Shown: in pieces, positions 18,844-26,960 of the stretch
How the letters are laid out: the number at the start of each line of letters is the position of its first letter
How positions within the stretch are numbered: position 1 is the first letter of the stretch
Source: Nocardia cyriacigeorgica GUH-2
GTDB taxonomy: Bacteria; Actinomycetota; Actinomycetes; Mycobacteriales; Mycobacteriaceae
Reading direction: 5' to 3'
Assembly: GCF_000284035.1 (NCBI RefSeq)
Contig: NC_016887.1
Location: forward strand, 496,001-560,000
Length of the DNA stretch: 64,000 nucleotides
The notes under the pieces: model-generated
Databases searched by the model: none
Seen by the model: the letters and a program-made list of their open reading frames with translations, nothing else
What the model was told of the DNA's origin: nothing
Position numbers and translations under genes: made by a program

Positions 18844-19677
18844 CTACGACGACGCCCGGGCCGCACGTCGCCACTCCGACGGCGTGCGGCCGGTATGCCT
18901 GCGAAACGCCCGGCCGAACGCCGTTTCCGACCGATACCCCAGCCGCCGCGCCACCGCCCCGACCGAGGCATCCTGTTCGATCAGGAATTGCTGCGCCCGC
19001 TCGACCCGCAGCTGCGTCAGATAACGTCCCGGCGTGCGCCCGGTCGCCGCCTGGAACCGTGCCGCGAACCCCGACCGCGAGGCCAGCGCCACCCGCGCCA
19101 GCGCCTCGACCGTCCAGTCGTTACCCGGGTCGGCGTGCATCGCCGCCACCGCCCGCGCCACCCCCGGCTCGTTCACCCGCAGCAGCCACCGCTTCGGCGC
19201 GCACCCGCGCTGGTGCCAGGACTCGATCGCCATCGACGCGATCAACGTCGCGACCCGATCGCCCTGCACCCCATCCGGATCCGCGCATTCCTCGATCAGA
19301 TACCGCATCATGGTCGCCGCCAGCGGCGTGTGCCGGGCGAACTCGGTGAGCAGCACCCGCTGCGGCAGCGCGTCCATGGCGCTGCCGGTGCGCGCCGGGG
19401 CGAGCTGGATGCGCAGCACGGTGGCTTCGGACAGCGCGTGCAGCGCGAAACGATCCCGGTGCGGCACGAACAGGAAGTCGCCGGGCGTCAGATCCTCGGC
19501 GTCGCCGAGTCCTTCGATCCGGATCAGCCCGTCGACCACCAGCAGCGCGTTCGGCTCGCCCGACAGATACTCCCACTGACCGGCCGCCCGCTCGAACACA
19601 TCGCGTCCGACGAACCGCCACTGCAATCCGGCCAGAACTTCATCGAGCCCACTCCGGCCCGCATCGACCAGCGCCAT
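18844..19677 (-). CDS. AraC-family transcriptional regulator
   Basis: 277 aa. The N-terminal cupin-type sensor (GDFLFVPHRDRFALHAL) precedes a two-HTH AraC domain in the last ~100 residues: VEALARVALASRSGFAARFQAATGRTPGRYLTQLRVERAQQFL and VARRLGYRSETAFGRAFRRHTGRTPSEWRR. This is the cupin_6/AraC architecture that often controls an adjacent MFS efflux gene, here convergent. The effector is unknown. Confidence 0.9.
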   Translation of the reverse strand: MALVDAGRSGLDEVLAGLQWRFVGRDVFERAAGQWEYLSGEPNALLVVDGLIRIEGLGDAEDLTPGDFLFVPHRDRFALHALSEATVLRIQLAPARTGSAMDALPQRVLLTEFARHTPLAATMMRYLIEECADPDGVQGDRVATLIASMAIESWHQRGCAPKRWLLRVNEPGVARAVAAMHADPGNDWTVEALARVALASRSGFAARFQAATGRTPGRYLTQLRVERAQQFLIEQDASVGAVARRLGYRSETAFGRAFRRHTGRTPSEWRRAARASS

Positions 19678-19768
19678 CGTGTTCTTCCCTCATGCCGAAC
19701 TCTTGCCTGATCACGGTACCAAGCGGTGGGTCGTCGAGGTCTGGTCACGGTGGCTGTTCACGCCTGGT

Positions 19769-20212
19769 TCACGGCGCCCCGGGTAACCGCCGCCGCCCCG
19801 TGTCGAGCTCGGCCGCGAGATCGTCGTACCCGATGGCCAATTCGGCCAACCGCTCCCAGGCATCGCCGAGATCGTCTGTCGCACCGGCCAGCGCCGCGTA
19901 CGCATCGGCGGTGTAGCGAGCCAGCCGGTCGACGATGGCGCCGAGGGTTTCGGTGTGCATCCGGGCCGACCCGGGCGCCGGCGGCAGCTGACCGATGACC
20001 CAGCTGTCGATCGCGCGAATGTGGCGTCGCCGTTCGGCATCGAGGTCGTCGATGGCCATGCGGCCGTCCAGAGTGTCGCGCGCACTGCACAGCCGCCGTT
20101 CGTGCAGCGCGGTGAGCTGGTAGGCCAGCCGCAGCATCGGATGGTCGGTGTACATCTCGGTGCGGCACGCGTGCAGCAGACGATGTTTCTCGGGGAGCGG
20201 ATGATTCGGCAT
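19769..20212 (-). CDS. DUF4254 domain protein
   Basis: 147 aa, helical. LARYTADAYAALAGATDDLGDAWERLAELAIGYDDLAAELDTGRRRLP and the earlier ...LTALHERRLCSA...IDDLDAERRRHIRAIDSW match the DUF4254 type as I know it. The ATG at 20212 was chosen by the conserved part; upstream Shine-Dalgarno is weak and in-frame alternatives exist. It lies behind the espG gene on the same strand. Function unknown. Confidence 0.65.
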   Translation of the reverse strand: MPNHPLPEKHRLLHACRTEMYTDHPMLRLAYQLTALHERRLCSARDTLDGRMAIDDLDAERRRHIRAIDSWVIGQLPPAPGSARMHTETLGAIVDRLARYTADAYAALAGATDDLGDAWERLAELAIGYDDLAAELDTGRRRLPGAP

Positions 20213-20433
20213 CGGAGTCAACGAAACACCCCGCGCTGCTGCCTGGTCCGTCGTCCGGGGAAGGTCTGTGGGGAATCCCAGCGCGGCTTCCGCGACGTCG
20301 CTCGCGCGGATTTCATTGGTGCGGGCTGGAACTGACGGTCGCGGTGGTCGAGCAGATGGCACCTGCGGCAGGCGCAGTGACCCAGGCGGCCCGCACCTCT
20401 GCCACCGGGAGACCAACTCCTGGCCTACCGCCC

Positions 20434-21207
20434 CTACCGACGCGACCGCAGGTATTCGTCGTGGTCCCGGTCCTCCCGGTAGAACCGCTGCGTGATCGAG
20501 ATCAATCGCCCGATCTCATTGCTCAGCGCCGCCGGGCTCGCCGGTTTGGCGACGATCGGGTCGCCGGTTTTCACGTAGTAGCGCCCGTCGTCGTAGTCCA
20601 TCCACCAGAAGCTGCGGCCGAACGCGGGCCGCGCGTCGACGGCGGGCCCGGGAAACACCATGATCTCGCCGAACGAGCGCCGGGTGCGTTTGAACACCCG
20701 GTCCAGCTGCTGGGTGGGCCCGCCGCCGTGCCCGCGCAGATGACGGGAAGCATCGAGTTCCGCACGCCGCACCTCGACCGGCGGCGCCGTCCCCGCCTGC
20801 GCCTGCGGCAGCGCCGCGAGCGCGCGAGCGGGAACCTGATCCGCCGCGCACGCGGTGACGATCACATCCCCGCCGATATCCGCGGCCGTCCCTTCCAGCT
20901 GCACCAGCGCCGCACCCGAATAGCCGTTCACCGCACCGTGGAACCGGTAGGTCCGACCAGACCCCTTCTCGCCGAAACCCTTGATCTCCACCCGCGCCTC
21001 GGGTTCGCGCAACACCTCGAGCACCCGCATCAACTCGATCGAATAGAACCCGTCGAGCAGCTGCGCCACCGCCGCCTCACGCTGGGTCCGCAGATCCTCG
21101 AAGCTGTCGGCCACCGGCCGGTACCGCAGCGGATAGGGCAGCCGGTCCGAACCGTAGGCCGACCACAGGATCTGGAATTGCAGTCCGGTGAAACGCCATT
21201 CGCTCAT
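20434..21207 (-). CDS. ESX secretion-associated protein, EspG family
   Basis: 257 aa. The start MSEWRFTGLQFQILWSAYGSDRLPYPLRYRP and the order of domains fit the EspG family (PF14011), cytosolic chaperones that bind PPE-type substrates of type VII secretion. Its gene is 3 bp downstream of a gene for a helical, WxG-containing, Pro/Gly-tailed protein, the probable client. No ESX core genes (eccB-E, mycP) are in the window. Confidence 0.8.
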   Translation of the reverse strand: MSEWRFTGLQFQILWSAYGSDRLPYPLRYRPVADSFEDLRTQREAAVAQLLDGFYSIELMRVLEVLREPEARVEIKGFGEKGSGRTYRFHGAVNGYSGAALVQLEGTAADIGGDVIVTACAADQVPARALAALPQAQAGTAPPVEVRRAELDASRHLRGHGGGPTQQLDRVFKRTRRSFGEIMVFPGPAVDARPAFGRSFWWMDYDDGRYYVKTGDPIVAKPASPAALSNEIGRLISITQRFYREDRDHDEYLRSRR

Positions 21208-21210
21208 CGG

Positions 21211-22539
21211 TCACCCCTCGCCGAGCACCGGCGGCACGGTCTTGGGTACCGAATCCAACCCGGTGAGTTCCTCGCCGTTCTGCTGGTTGATCAGGTAATC
21301 CTTGATCGCCGACTGCCCGGACTTCTCCTCGTCCTGCCCGCCGCCCCTGGCGCCACCCATACCGCCCATCGGCATGCCACCCATGCCCATCCGGCCGGCT
21401 CCGGCCGCACCGCCACGTCCGGCCGCGGCCGCCGCCGGCGCTGCCCCCGACTGCGGTTGCCCACCGCCTGGCAGGCTGCGTCCCGCCCCGGGCGTATTGC
21501 CGCCACCGGCCGAGCCGCCGCCACCCGATCCGCCACCGCGCCCGGGGAATCCGGAACCCGAACCCGACCTCCCCGACCCGCCGGGCACGTAGCCGGTGCC
21601 GGTCGGTGTACCGGACGTCCCCGTCGACGTCGCCTGCCCGGTACCCGTCGGAGTGCTGGTGGTCTGTGGTGTGCTCGGCGTCTCCGTGCTCGCCGCGGTG
21701 GTGCTGGTGTCGTCGTCGTCCGGTTCCGTGCTGGTCCCGCCGCCGGTCTCCTCGCCCCCGCCGGTCTCGCCCTGGGTGCCGCCGCCGTTTTCTCCGCCAC
21801 CGTTCTCTTCGCCCCCGCCGCCTTCTTCGCCGCCGCCTTCACCTGGCGGAATGTAGGGCTCGTTCGGCCCGTCGTCGATGACCTTCGGCGCGGCAGGCAG
21901 CACGGGAACATTGTGGTCGGTCTGATGCGCGACCTGCCCGTAGACGGTGCGCAGAATCCGCCGCCCCTCGTCCTCGGCCTCTTCGGCGGTGTAATCGCCT
22001 TCCTTCATGATCCCGTCGGGCGGAAGAACCTTGCCGTCCATATCTTTCGGCGGTTCGGCCGTCGGCATCAGCGCCTTCGTCTGATGCAGGCCGGTCACCA
22101 TTTCTTTCAGCTTGTTACCGACCAGGTGCGCGGCGATGTGCAGCGATTCCGTGCGCGTCGTGTAGTCATTCACGGCCTTCACGGCTGCGGGGCCAGAAGC
22201 GCCGGACCAGGCGGTCTTCCCATCCGCACCGGCGGTGACAGTCTTCTCGAACTCGGTATTGAACGCTGTGGCAGCGGCTTCGATGTCATTGCTGATCTGC
22301 CACCAGGCCTCTCCCGCGGCATCAACGATTTCTGGCTTCATATCGTTGACCTTCTGAACCATCTGGGCGAGGGTCATCGAATCGTAGTCATCCGGCCCCT
22401 GAATCCGCGGATCCTCGTAGTCGCCGTCGAAGTTGGAGGCAACGATCGCCGTCCCCAAATAGATCGCCGACCGGTCGTAATTCCACTGCCGCTGCGCATC
22501 GATGACTTTGCGCCGGTACTCCTCGTAGTCGTCGCTCAT
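21211..22539 (-). CDS. Putative type VII secretion substrate (PPE/WXG-like head, long Gly/Pro/Thr-rich tail)
   Basis: 442 aa. Residues 1 to about 200 are helical with a WSG turn (KTAWSGASG); the rest is low complexity: a Gly/Glu-rich segment, a Ser/Thr-rich segment and Gly/Met/Ala repeats, ending in SAIKDYLINQQNGEELTGLDS. Such head-plus-disordered-tail proteins paired with EspG and DUF3558 lipoproteins are common in Nocardia-type genomes and resemble ESX effectors. ATG at 22539 chosen over the longer frame: it begins the conserved part and follows GGGTGGG. Confidence 0.75.
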   Translation of the reverse strand: MSDDYEEYRRKVIDAQRQWNYDRSAIYLGTAIVASNFDGDYEDPRIQGPDDYDSMTLAQMVQKVNDMKPEIVDAAGEAWWQISNDIEAAATAFNTEFEKTVTAGADGKTAWSGASGPAAVKAVNDYTTRTESLHIAAHLVGNKLKEMVTGLHQTKALMPTAEPPKDMDGKVLPPDGIMKEGDYTAEEAEDEGRRILRTVYGQVAHQTDHNVPVLPAAPKVIDDGPNEPYIPPGEGGGEEGGGGEENGGGENGGGTQGETGGGEETGGGTSTEPDDDDTSTTAASTETPSTPQTTSTPTGTGQATSTGTSGTPTGTGYVPGGSGRSGSGSGFPGRGGGSGGGGSAGGGNTPGAGRSLPGGGQPQSGAAPAAAAAGRGGAAGAGRMGMGGMPMGGMGGARGGGQDEEKSGQSAIKDYLINQQNGEELTGLDSVPKTVPPVLGEG

Positions 22540-22592
22540 CCCACCCCGCCCTGTCGTGCACTGGTCGATCCACGCTACCAACCGGGCTCGGT

Positions 22593-22650
22593 GCCTCGCA
22601 CACCTTGTGGTGACCTCGCACAGGATTTGGTGGCACACCATGTGCGAGGT
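22593..22650. promoter_or_regulatory. Triple CCTCGCACA motif in the divergent ESX-cassette promoter
   Basis: GCCTCGCACA at 22593-22602 is repeated as ACCTCGCACA at 22613-22622 (20-bp step) and inverted as TGTGCGAGGT at 22641-22650. The 10-bp inverted pair and one extra direct copy lie between the divergent PPE-like and DUF3558 genes, suggesting a cooperative regulator binding site. Confidence 0.45.
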
Positions 22651-22779
22651 CCACCACGGACCGAAGCAGTGGGGTTGTTGGGGGTAGGGGCGGACGGTAG
22701 CGTGCTGGGGAAATGCGTCGCCTCGACCGTCCGGCGACGGCCGGGCCCGACGGCCCGAGTGGGTACAGAAGGGGGCTAC

Positions 22780-23412
22780 GTGTCCGTGCACAACAGAAGG
22801 TTCCGCCGCGCCCCACGCGTACGCGGTGCCGTACTCCTCGCGGCCGCGGTGCTGGGGGTCGCCGGATGCTCCGGGTCCACCGAGGGTTCGCCGACGGCGG
22901 TGGAGAGTACGGCGGCGAGCCAGGGGAGTGGGGAGCGGTCGGGTACTGGCACCGCCGCGGCCAGTACCAGCGCGAAACCCGACGAGGCCGCGCTGTGGGA
23001 TCCGTGCACGCTGCCGGAATCGGCGATCAGTGGCGCCGGAATGGACCCTGCCTCCAAGGAAGCAGGTATCGCCAATACCGACTTCAGCGATGCGGGCTGG
23101 GAGGCCTGTAAGTGGCGGGCTGCCGATGGTTGGTACTGGTTGACCGTCTTCTCTGGGACTCCGACCCTGGAAGAGGTCAAGGCACGTCCAGGTTTCACAG
23201 ACTTCGAATCTCTGACCGTCGGTTCACACCAAGCGGTCCAGTATCGTCCAGAGGGTTCCGGCCGTGACCTGAGATGTACTGTCGCCGTTGAGTTGAAGCA
23301 GGGTGTGGCGATGTTCGCCGCGACGGCGCGAGCTTCTGTCGGCGCCAAGGAAGATATGTGCGCCGTGGCGGGCCGTCACGCGGCCGGCCTGGTCGACCAG
23401 TTGCCCGAGTGA
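22780..23412 (+). CDS. DUF3558 lipoprotein
   Basis: 210 aa. A signal peptide with lipobox VAGC (about residue 28) is followed by a Ser/Thr-rich linker and the DUF3558 domain: WDPCTLPESAISGAGMDP, GWEACKWRA, and later Cys residues that probably form disulfides. Surface lipoprotein of unknown function, common in Mycobacteriales beside type VII secretion genes. GTG at 22780 follows AAGGGGG; a GTG two codons later is possible. Confidence 0.88.
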   Translation: MSVHNRRFRRAPRVRGAVLLAAAVLGVAGCSGSTEGSPTAVESTAASQGSGERSGTGTAAASTSAKPDEAALWDPCTLPESAISGAGMDPASKEAGIANTDFSDAGWEACKWRAADGWYWLTVFSGTPTLEEVKARPGFTDFESLTVGSHQAVQYRPEGSGRDLRCTVAVELKQGVAMFAATARASVGAKEDMCAVAGRHAAGLVDQLPE

Positions 23413-23425
23413 TGGCGGAAGTGCA

Positions 23426-23827
23426 ATGAGTGTTGTTGATCTGGGCGGCGTCGACCCTGGCGTATGGCGTGGCCTTCTGGACCAAGCGAATTCAGGTGAC
23501 CTGACGCTGGACCCGGAGGTCGGCGCAGCTCTGAACACGGCCTGCGAAAACTACCTGCTCAAGCTGGATGACATTTACACGAAGACCTTCGACGTCAGAG
23601 AAGTGGAGGGTTTCGGGGGATTCGACTCCGGTGCTGAACTCCAGTCGAAATTCAGGGATAAGGCGACCGGAACTACCCAGTCCATCGACTCGGTCATCCA
23701 GGAGCACATCGAGACTGTGAAGTTGATCCAGCAGGTCGTCGCCAAGTCCATTGCCAACCTGACCGAGACCGATCAGAACACGGGCCAGCAGGTCACGAAG
23801 ACAGGGCAGGACATTCCACAGGGCTAG
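23426..23827 (+). CDS. Small helical protein following DUF3558 gene, possible ESX-linked
   Basis: 133 aa, no signal peptide, predicted mainly helical: DPEVGAALNTACENYLLKLDDIYTKTF, then SIDSVIQEHIETVKLIQQVVAKSIANL. The helix-loop-helix size is like WXG100-type ESX proteins, but no clear WxG motif is seen. The ATG lies 13 bp after the lipoprotein stop, so they form an operon. Likely a secreted or secretion-linked partner in the cassette; function not known. Confidence 0.7.
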   Translation: MSVVDLGGVDPGVWRGLLDQANSGDLTLDPEVGAALNTACENYLLKLDDIYTKTFDVREVEGFGGFDSGAELQSKFRDKATGTTQSIDSVIQEHIETVKLIQQVVAKSIANLTETDQNTGQQVTKTGQDIPQG

Positions 23828-23936
23828 AACCCAGCGTGCTTTCGGCCGTGCTGAAATTGGATTGCGTCTGGCCTCGTCAGGTCTCGGCTTCTGGGAGGGA
23901 CGAAAGCAAAGGGTCTGCGGGTTGAAGCACAGCGCG

Positions 23937-23965
23937 AGCCCTGGACGAACTGTCGGTCCAGGGCT
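23937..23965. terminator. Hairpin after the DUF397 gene
   Basis: AGCCCTGGAC (23937-23946) and GTCCAGGGCT (23956-23965) form a 10-bp stem with a 9-nt loop. It lies just beyond the stop of the minus-strand DUF397 gene and also follows the plus-strand small ESX gene, so it may terminate both. Confidence 0.7.
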
Positions 23966-23977
23966 CAACGCTTGCGC

Positions 23978-24184
23978 CTACCGGCGGTCGAACTTCCCGC
24001 CCGCCACCCGGGCAATGAAGGCGGCCCACTCACCCGAACCGAAGACCAATGCCCCACCCGCCGGGTTCTTGGAGTCGCGGACGCCCACCAGGCCCGCATC
24101 CAGGAACGCGACTTCCACGCAATCCTTGGAGGCGTCGCTACGGCTGCTCTTGAACCAACGGGCGCCGGACAGGTCAACGTTCAT
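23978..24184 (-). CDS. DUF397 small protein
   Basis: 68 aa. WFKSSRSDASKDCVEVAF, VGVRDSKNPAGGALVFGSGEWAAFIARV is the standard DUF397 pattern. DUF397 proteins pair with Scr1-type XRE regulators, encoded immediately upstream here with an ATGA overlap. In Streptomyces such pairs act antagonistically like toxin-antitoxin-related developmental switches. Confidence 0.92.
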   Translation of the reverse strand: MNVDLSGARWFKSSRSDASKDCVEVAFLDAGLVGVRDSKNPAGGALVFGSGEWAAFIARVAGGKFDRR

Positions 24185-25056
24185 GTCAGAAACTCCTTTG
24201 CTACCTGCCTGAGCAGGCCCCTGCTGTCCACGGCATCCAGCGAAACATCTTGGAATGCCTTGTAAATCCGATCGTACCGGTCGACTACCTTGGGTTTCTC
24301 CAAATACATGTCCCCGGTGTAGCCGGGCACGTAGACCACAGGTGGCTCAGCCGGCCGCCCTGGCCGTGCGGGGGCGAAGTGGAGAATCGTGAACTGGCCC
24401 GTGCTGTGCCCACCGGGCATTCCGGCGCTGTTGGGCAGGACGCGCACCGTGACGTTCGGTCGTGTGCCTATGTCGGCGATGTGCTTGAGCTGGGTCGCCA
24501 TGATCTTCGGGCTGCCGATCACGCGACGGAGCAGCGCTTCGTGCAGCACCAAATCGACCTCAACGGGGCTTCGTTTCCGCGTCACGATCATCTGCCGGTA
24601 CTGCCGCATCTGTACGCGCCGTTCATGTTCGGCGGGCGATTCGTTCGGGTGCCCTTCCTGCACCAACGCCCGCGTGTAGTCCGCGGTCTGCACAATCCCC
24701 GGCACCACCTCCACATGGAACGAAATGAACTTCTGCGCCGCCGCTTCCATCCCCATGTACACGTCGAACGTCTCGGGGATCAGATCCCCGAACTCATGCC
24801 ACCAGCTCTTCTCACTCGCCTGCTTGGCGAGGCCGATGTAGGCGGCGGCGAGGTGGTCGGGGACTCCGTACAGCTCGCAGGCCGCTTGGATGTGGTCGAT
24901 GTTGACCCTGTCGTTGTGTCCGTGTTCGAGCCGCCACAGCGTGGTGGAGCCGATGCCGAGTAGCGATGCTGCTTGTGGCTGGCTGAGTCCGGCGCGGGAG
25001 CGCCAGTCCATGAGATAGCTGCCGAGTCGGCGGCGCGGCAAAGTGGTGTCCTGCAT
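24181..25056 (-). CDS. Scr1-type XRE-family regulator with DUF5753 domain
   Basis: 291 aa. HTH_XRE at residues about 10-65 (RAGLSQPQAASLLGIGSTTLWRLEHG); from about 95 the DUF5753 domain (HVEVVPGIVQTADYTRALV, RQMIVTRKRSPVEVDLVLHEALLRRVIG, VRVLPNSAGMPGG). The ATG at 25056 is preceded by GGGGAGGA. Regulator of the DUF397 partner type; targets unknown. Its promoter region (to 25478) also contains a strong 21-bp palindrome. Confidence 0.92.
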   Translation of the reverse strand: MQDTTLPRRRLGSYLMDWRSRAGLSQPQAASLLGIGSTTLWRLEHGHNDRVNIDHIQAACELYGVPDHLAAAYIGLAKQASEKSWWHEFGDLIPETFDVYMGMEAAAQKFISFHVEVVPGIVQTADYTRALVQEGHPNESPAEHERRVQMRQYRQMIVTRKRSPVEVDLVLHEALLRRVIGSPKIMATQLKHIADIGTRPNVTVRVLPNSAGMPGGHSTGQFTILHFAPARPGRPAEPPVVYVPGYTGDMYLEKPKVVDRYDRIYKAFQDVSLDAVDSRGLLRQVAKEFLT

Positions 25057-25478
25057 GGATTCCTCCCCATCGAGGGCGGGCCGGTCGACCCGCAAACGGG
25101 TAGAGCAATGACCCTGCGGTGGAAGCCATGCTGGGCGTTTACACGACCCGGACCGTACGGCCCTCAGCCCGGCACGACACACCCACCGCAGGTGGTTCGC
25201 TGTTCAACACCAGATACCGCCCCAACAACCCCGAACCAACTATAGCATCCCTACATTAATCGGAAACCGTTCTTCCACAACAGGATTGGAGTTCAAGGCT
25301 GAAATATTCAACCGTTGAATATTCCGCCACGTTCGCTGTAACCGGCTGTCATGAACAACTATTCGGCGACGGACGTGCGCCCGGAACTTGTCGTACCCAC
25401 CCGATAGAGTCGGGATCACGAACGGCGCACCACAGCACCAGTTCGCCGATAGCTAACCGATGAGTTAGGAGCCGCGGG
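25057..25478. other. 422-bp divergent intergenic region
   Basis: No gene is supported here. It holds the promoters of the XRE gene (minus) and the gene at 25479 (plus), is more A+T-rich from about 25230 to 25330, and contains the palindrome at 25303-25323. Confidence 0.6.
25303..25323. promoter_or_regulatory. Strong 21-bp palindrome, probable operator
   Basis: Arms AATATTCAAC (25303-25312) and GTTGAATATT (25314-25323) around a single C are perfect. Size and symmetry suit a dimeric MarR/TetR-class repressor. Neither flanking gene encodes one; it lies about 155 bp before the gene at 25479 and 247 bp from the XRE gene start. Confidence 0.55.
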
Positions 25479-26036
25479 GTGGGATACGGGATCATGGCGT
25501 ACACGGTCGAGGTGAAGCATCTGCTCGCACCGTCCACATTCACCTCCGAGCCGGAGGAGTTCTTCGACTGGATGACGCAAGTGCACGCGCATTCCCTCGA
25601 CCGGCCCGAAATCCGCACGGCCCTACGCGAGCTGTTCTTCTCCCAGAGCCCCACCTCGTCCGAAGGCTGGGCCTACGGTTACGCCCTGAAGGTGCTGTGC
25701 GAACGATTCGGCGGATGGCTACCCAACAGTCACTGGTACCCGTTCGGCAGCGGCGCCTTCGATGCGGCTCGAGCCGCGCTGCGTTCCCTCGACATCGACT
25801 TCGACCCCGAGAGCCTCATCTACTCCGGCTCCCCGGTCGACCTACCCCCGATCGACGACTTTCCCTGCATCGGCCACCTCACCCTGGCCGAACTGAAGCC
25901 CCTGGCCGAATCCTTCAACGCCGCCGACTTGTCGGCCATCGAGGAGACCTCCCTGGTCGATTCCATCGCCGAACTACGCGGCTGGGTCAACACCTGCGTG
26001 GAAGGCGACAGCGACCTGGTCTGCTTCTACCACTGA
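25479..26036 (+). CDS. DUF7691-like protein of unknown function
   Basis: 185 aa, soluble, no signal peptide. The pattern starts with MGYGIMAYTVEV, then GYALKVLCERFGGWLPNSHWYPFG and DLPPIDDFPCIGHLTLAELKP. This looks like the actinobacterial family I know as DUF7691, often annotated hypothetical, though I cannot verify this. GTG start with GGAGCCGCGG upstream; the next in-frame ATG is at 25494. First gene of the accessory stretch that holds toxin/immunity-like genes. Confidence 0.65.
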   Translation: MGYGIMAYTVEVKHLLAPSTFTSEPEEFFDWMTQVHAHSLDRPEIRTALRELFFSQSPTSSEGWAYGYALKVLCERFGGWLPNSHWYPFGSGAFDAARAALRSLDIDFDPESLIYSGSPVDLPPIDDFPCIGHLTLAELKPLAESFNAADLSAIEETSLVDSIAELRGWVNTCVEGDSDLVCFYH

Positions 26037-26174
26037 CCCGCGGGCGGCGTGAGAGGGCCGCCACAGGACCTGCTCATGGTCGCCGACGGCTTCGGTAGGA
26101 CGTCGTTGCGGCGCGCCCCACCCGGCCGCGCCGCAGCGTAGGCGTTCCAGATCCGGTGAAACGGCTGCGCCCGT

Positions 26175-26465
26175 TCAGGATTCCGGCGGCAGAATCGGCG
26201 GCGCGAACACATCCTCGAGCGGCGTGGGCCCGGTATAGCGCTGGCAGTTGCAGCTCACCCACTCCCGCATCCCGTGCATGCCCCGGCGGGAGATCTCCGC
26301 GTGGCATTTACCGGTCGCGCGATCGTGCAGCGCCAGGTCATGCCCGCAGCCGCAGCGCGGGCTGATCTGCTTCGCCTGCCGAGGCCGCCGCTGCGCGAAC
26401 CGGCCGACGGCCCAGCCGACCAGCACCAGCCCACCACCGACCGCGAGGCTCAGGGGATCCAACAC
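26175..26465 (-). CDS. Small single-pass membrane protein with Cys/His-rich tail
   Basis: 96 aa. One N-terminal transmembrane helix (LSLAVGGGLVLVGWAVGRF), then a basic stretch and a putative metal-binding tail: CGCGHDLALHDRATGKCH ... CNCQRYTG. Actinobacteria carry many short proteins with this CxCGHxxxxHD...C pattern; function unknown. The GTG at 26465 follows CAAGG. The much longer open frame upstream lacks plausible protein features and crosses the antisense gene at 26574. Confidence 0.6.
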   Translation of the reverse strand: MLDPLSLAVGGGLVLVGWAVGRFAQRRPRQAKQISPRCGCGHDLALHDRATGKCHAEISRRGMHGMREWVSCNCQRYTGPTPLEDVFAPPILPPES

Positions 26466-26573
26466 CCTTGCAGTATATGTATACGCATAGCCGCCGTCAC
26501 TGCCCTGGATTCGAGGGCGCAGGTGCCGTGCGCGCCGACTACCATGAGCCCCAGCACGGAGGAGGGAGTTGTC

Positions 26574-26960
26574 ATGACGGTGCTGCGTCCGGTGGGCATA
26601 TTCCGGGAGATGTACAGCGGAGGCCACGACGATCTGCCGTCTCTGTTCGGCTCGTTCACCCAGCGCCCCATCGAGGACCGCGCCCGCGTCATCGACTACC
26701 TGCGCGCCGCCCCACCCGTCCTCGATGTGCTCGACGTCGAGCGCGACCTCATCGACAACACCCAGCAGATCACCAGCGCCGCCACCCTGCACTCCGACGG
26801 CACCTGGATCTGGCGGGTCGACTCCATCCACTACCTCGGCCGCTATGCCATCGATATCCCCGACGAATTCCTCACCCACGTCCGCGAACTCGACTACCGC
26901 TCGCCCGCGACGGTCCCCGACACCGAAGAATTCGACGCCGCGTTGATGACCTACTTCTGA
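26574..26960 (+). CDS. Hypothetical immunity-like small protein
   Basis: 128 aa. The C-terminal half (SDGTWIWRVDSIHYLGRYAIDIP, LTHVRELDYRSP) belongs to a small family often found beside polymorphic toxins. A decayed relative lies at 28916-29086 (TDGSWVWMGSVPYYLRHYGVPP). ATG with GGAGGGAG upstream. Function is not established; immunity is inferred from the neighbourhood. Its last 10 bp overlap the convergent membrane gene. Confidence 0.7.
   Translation: MTVLRPVGIFREMYSGGHDDLPSLFGSFTQRPIEDRARVIDYLRAAPPVLDVLDVERDLIDNTQQITSAATLHSDGTWIWRVDSIHYLGRYAIDIPDEFLTHVRELDYRSPATVPDTEEFDAALMTYF

Noticed and set aside
20344..22779. Long plus-strand frame leading into the DUF3558 gene
   Set aside because: Antisense to espG and the ESX substrate gene; only the part from 22780 has protein features.
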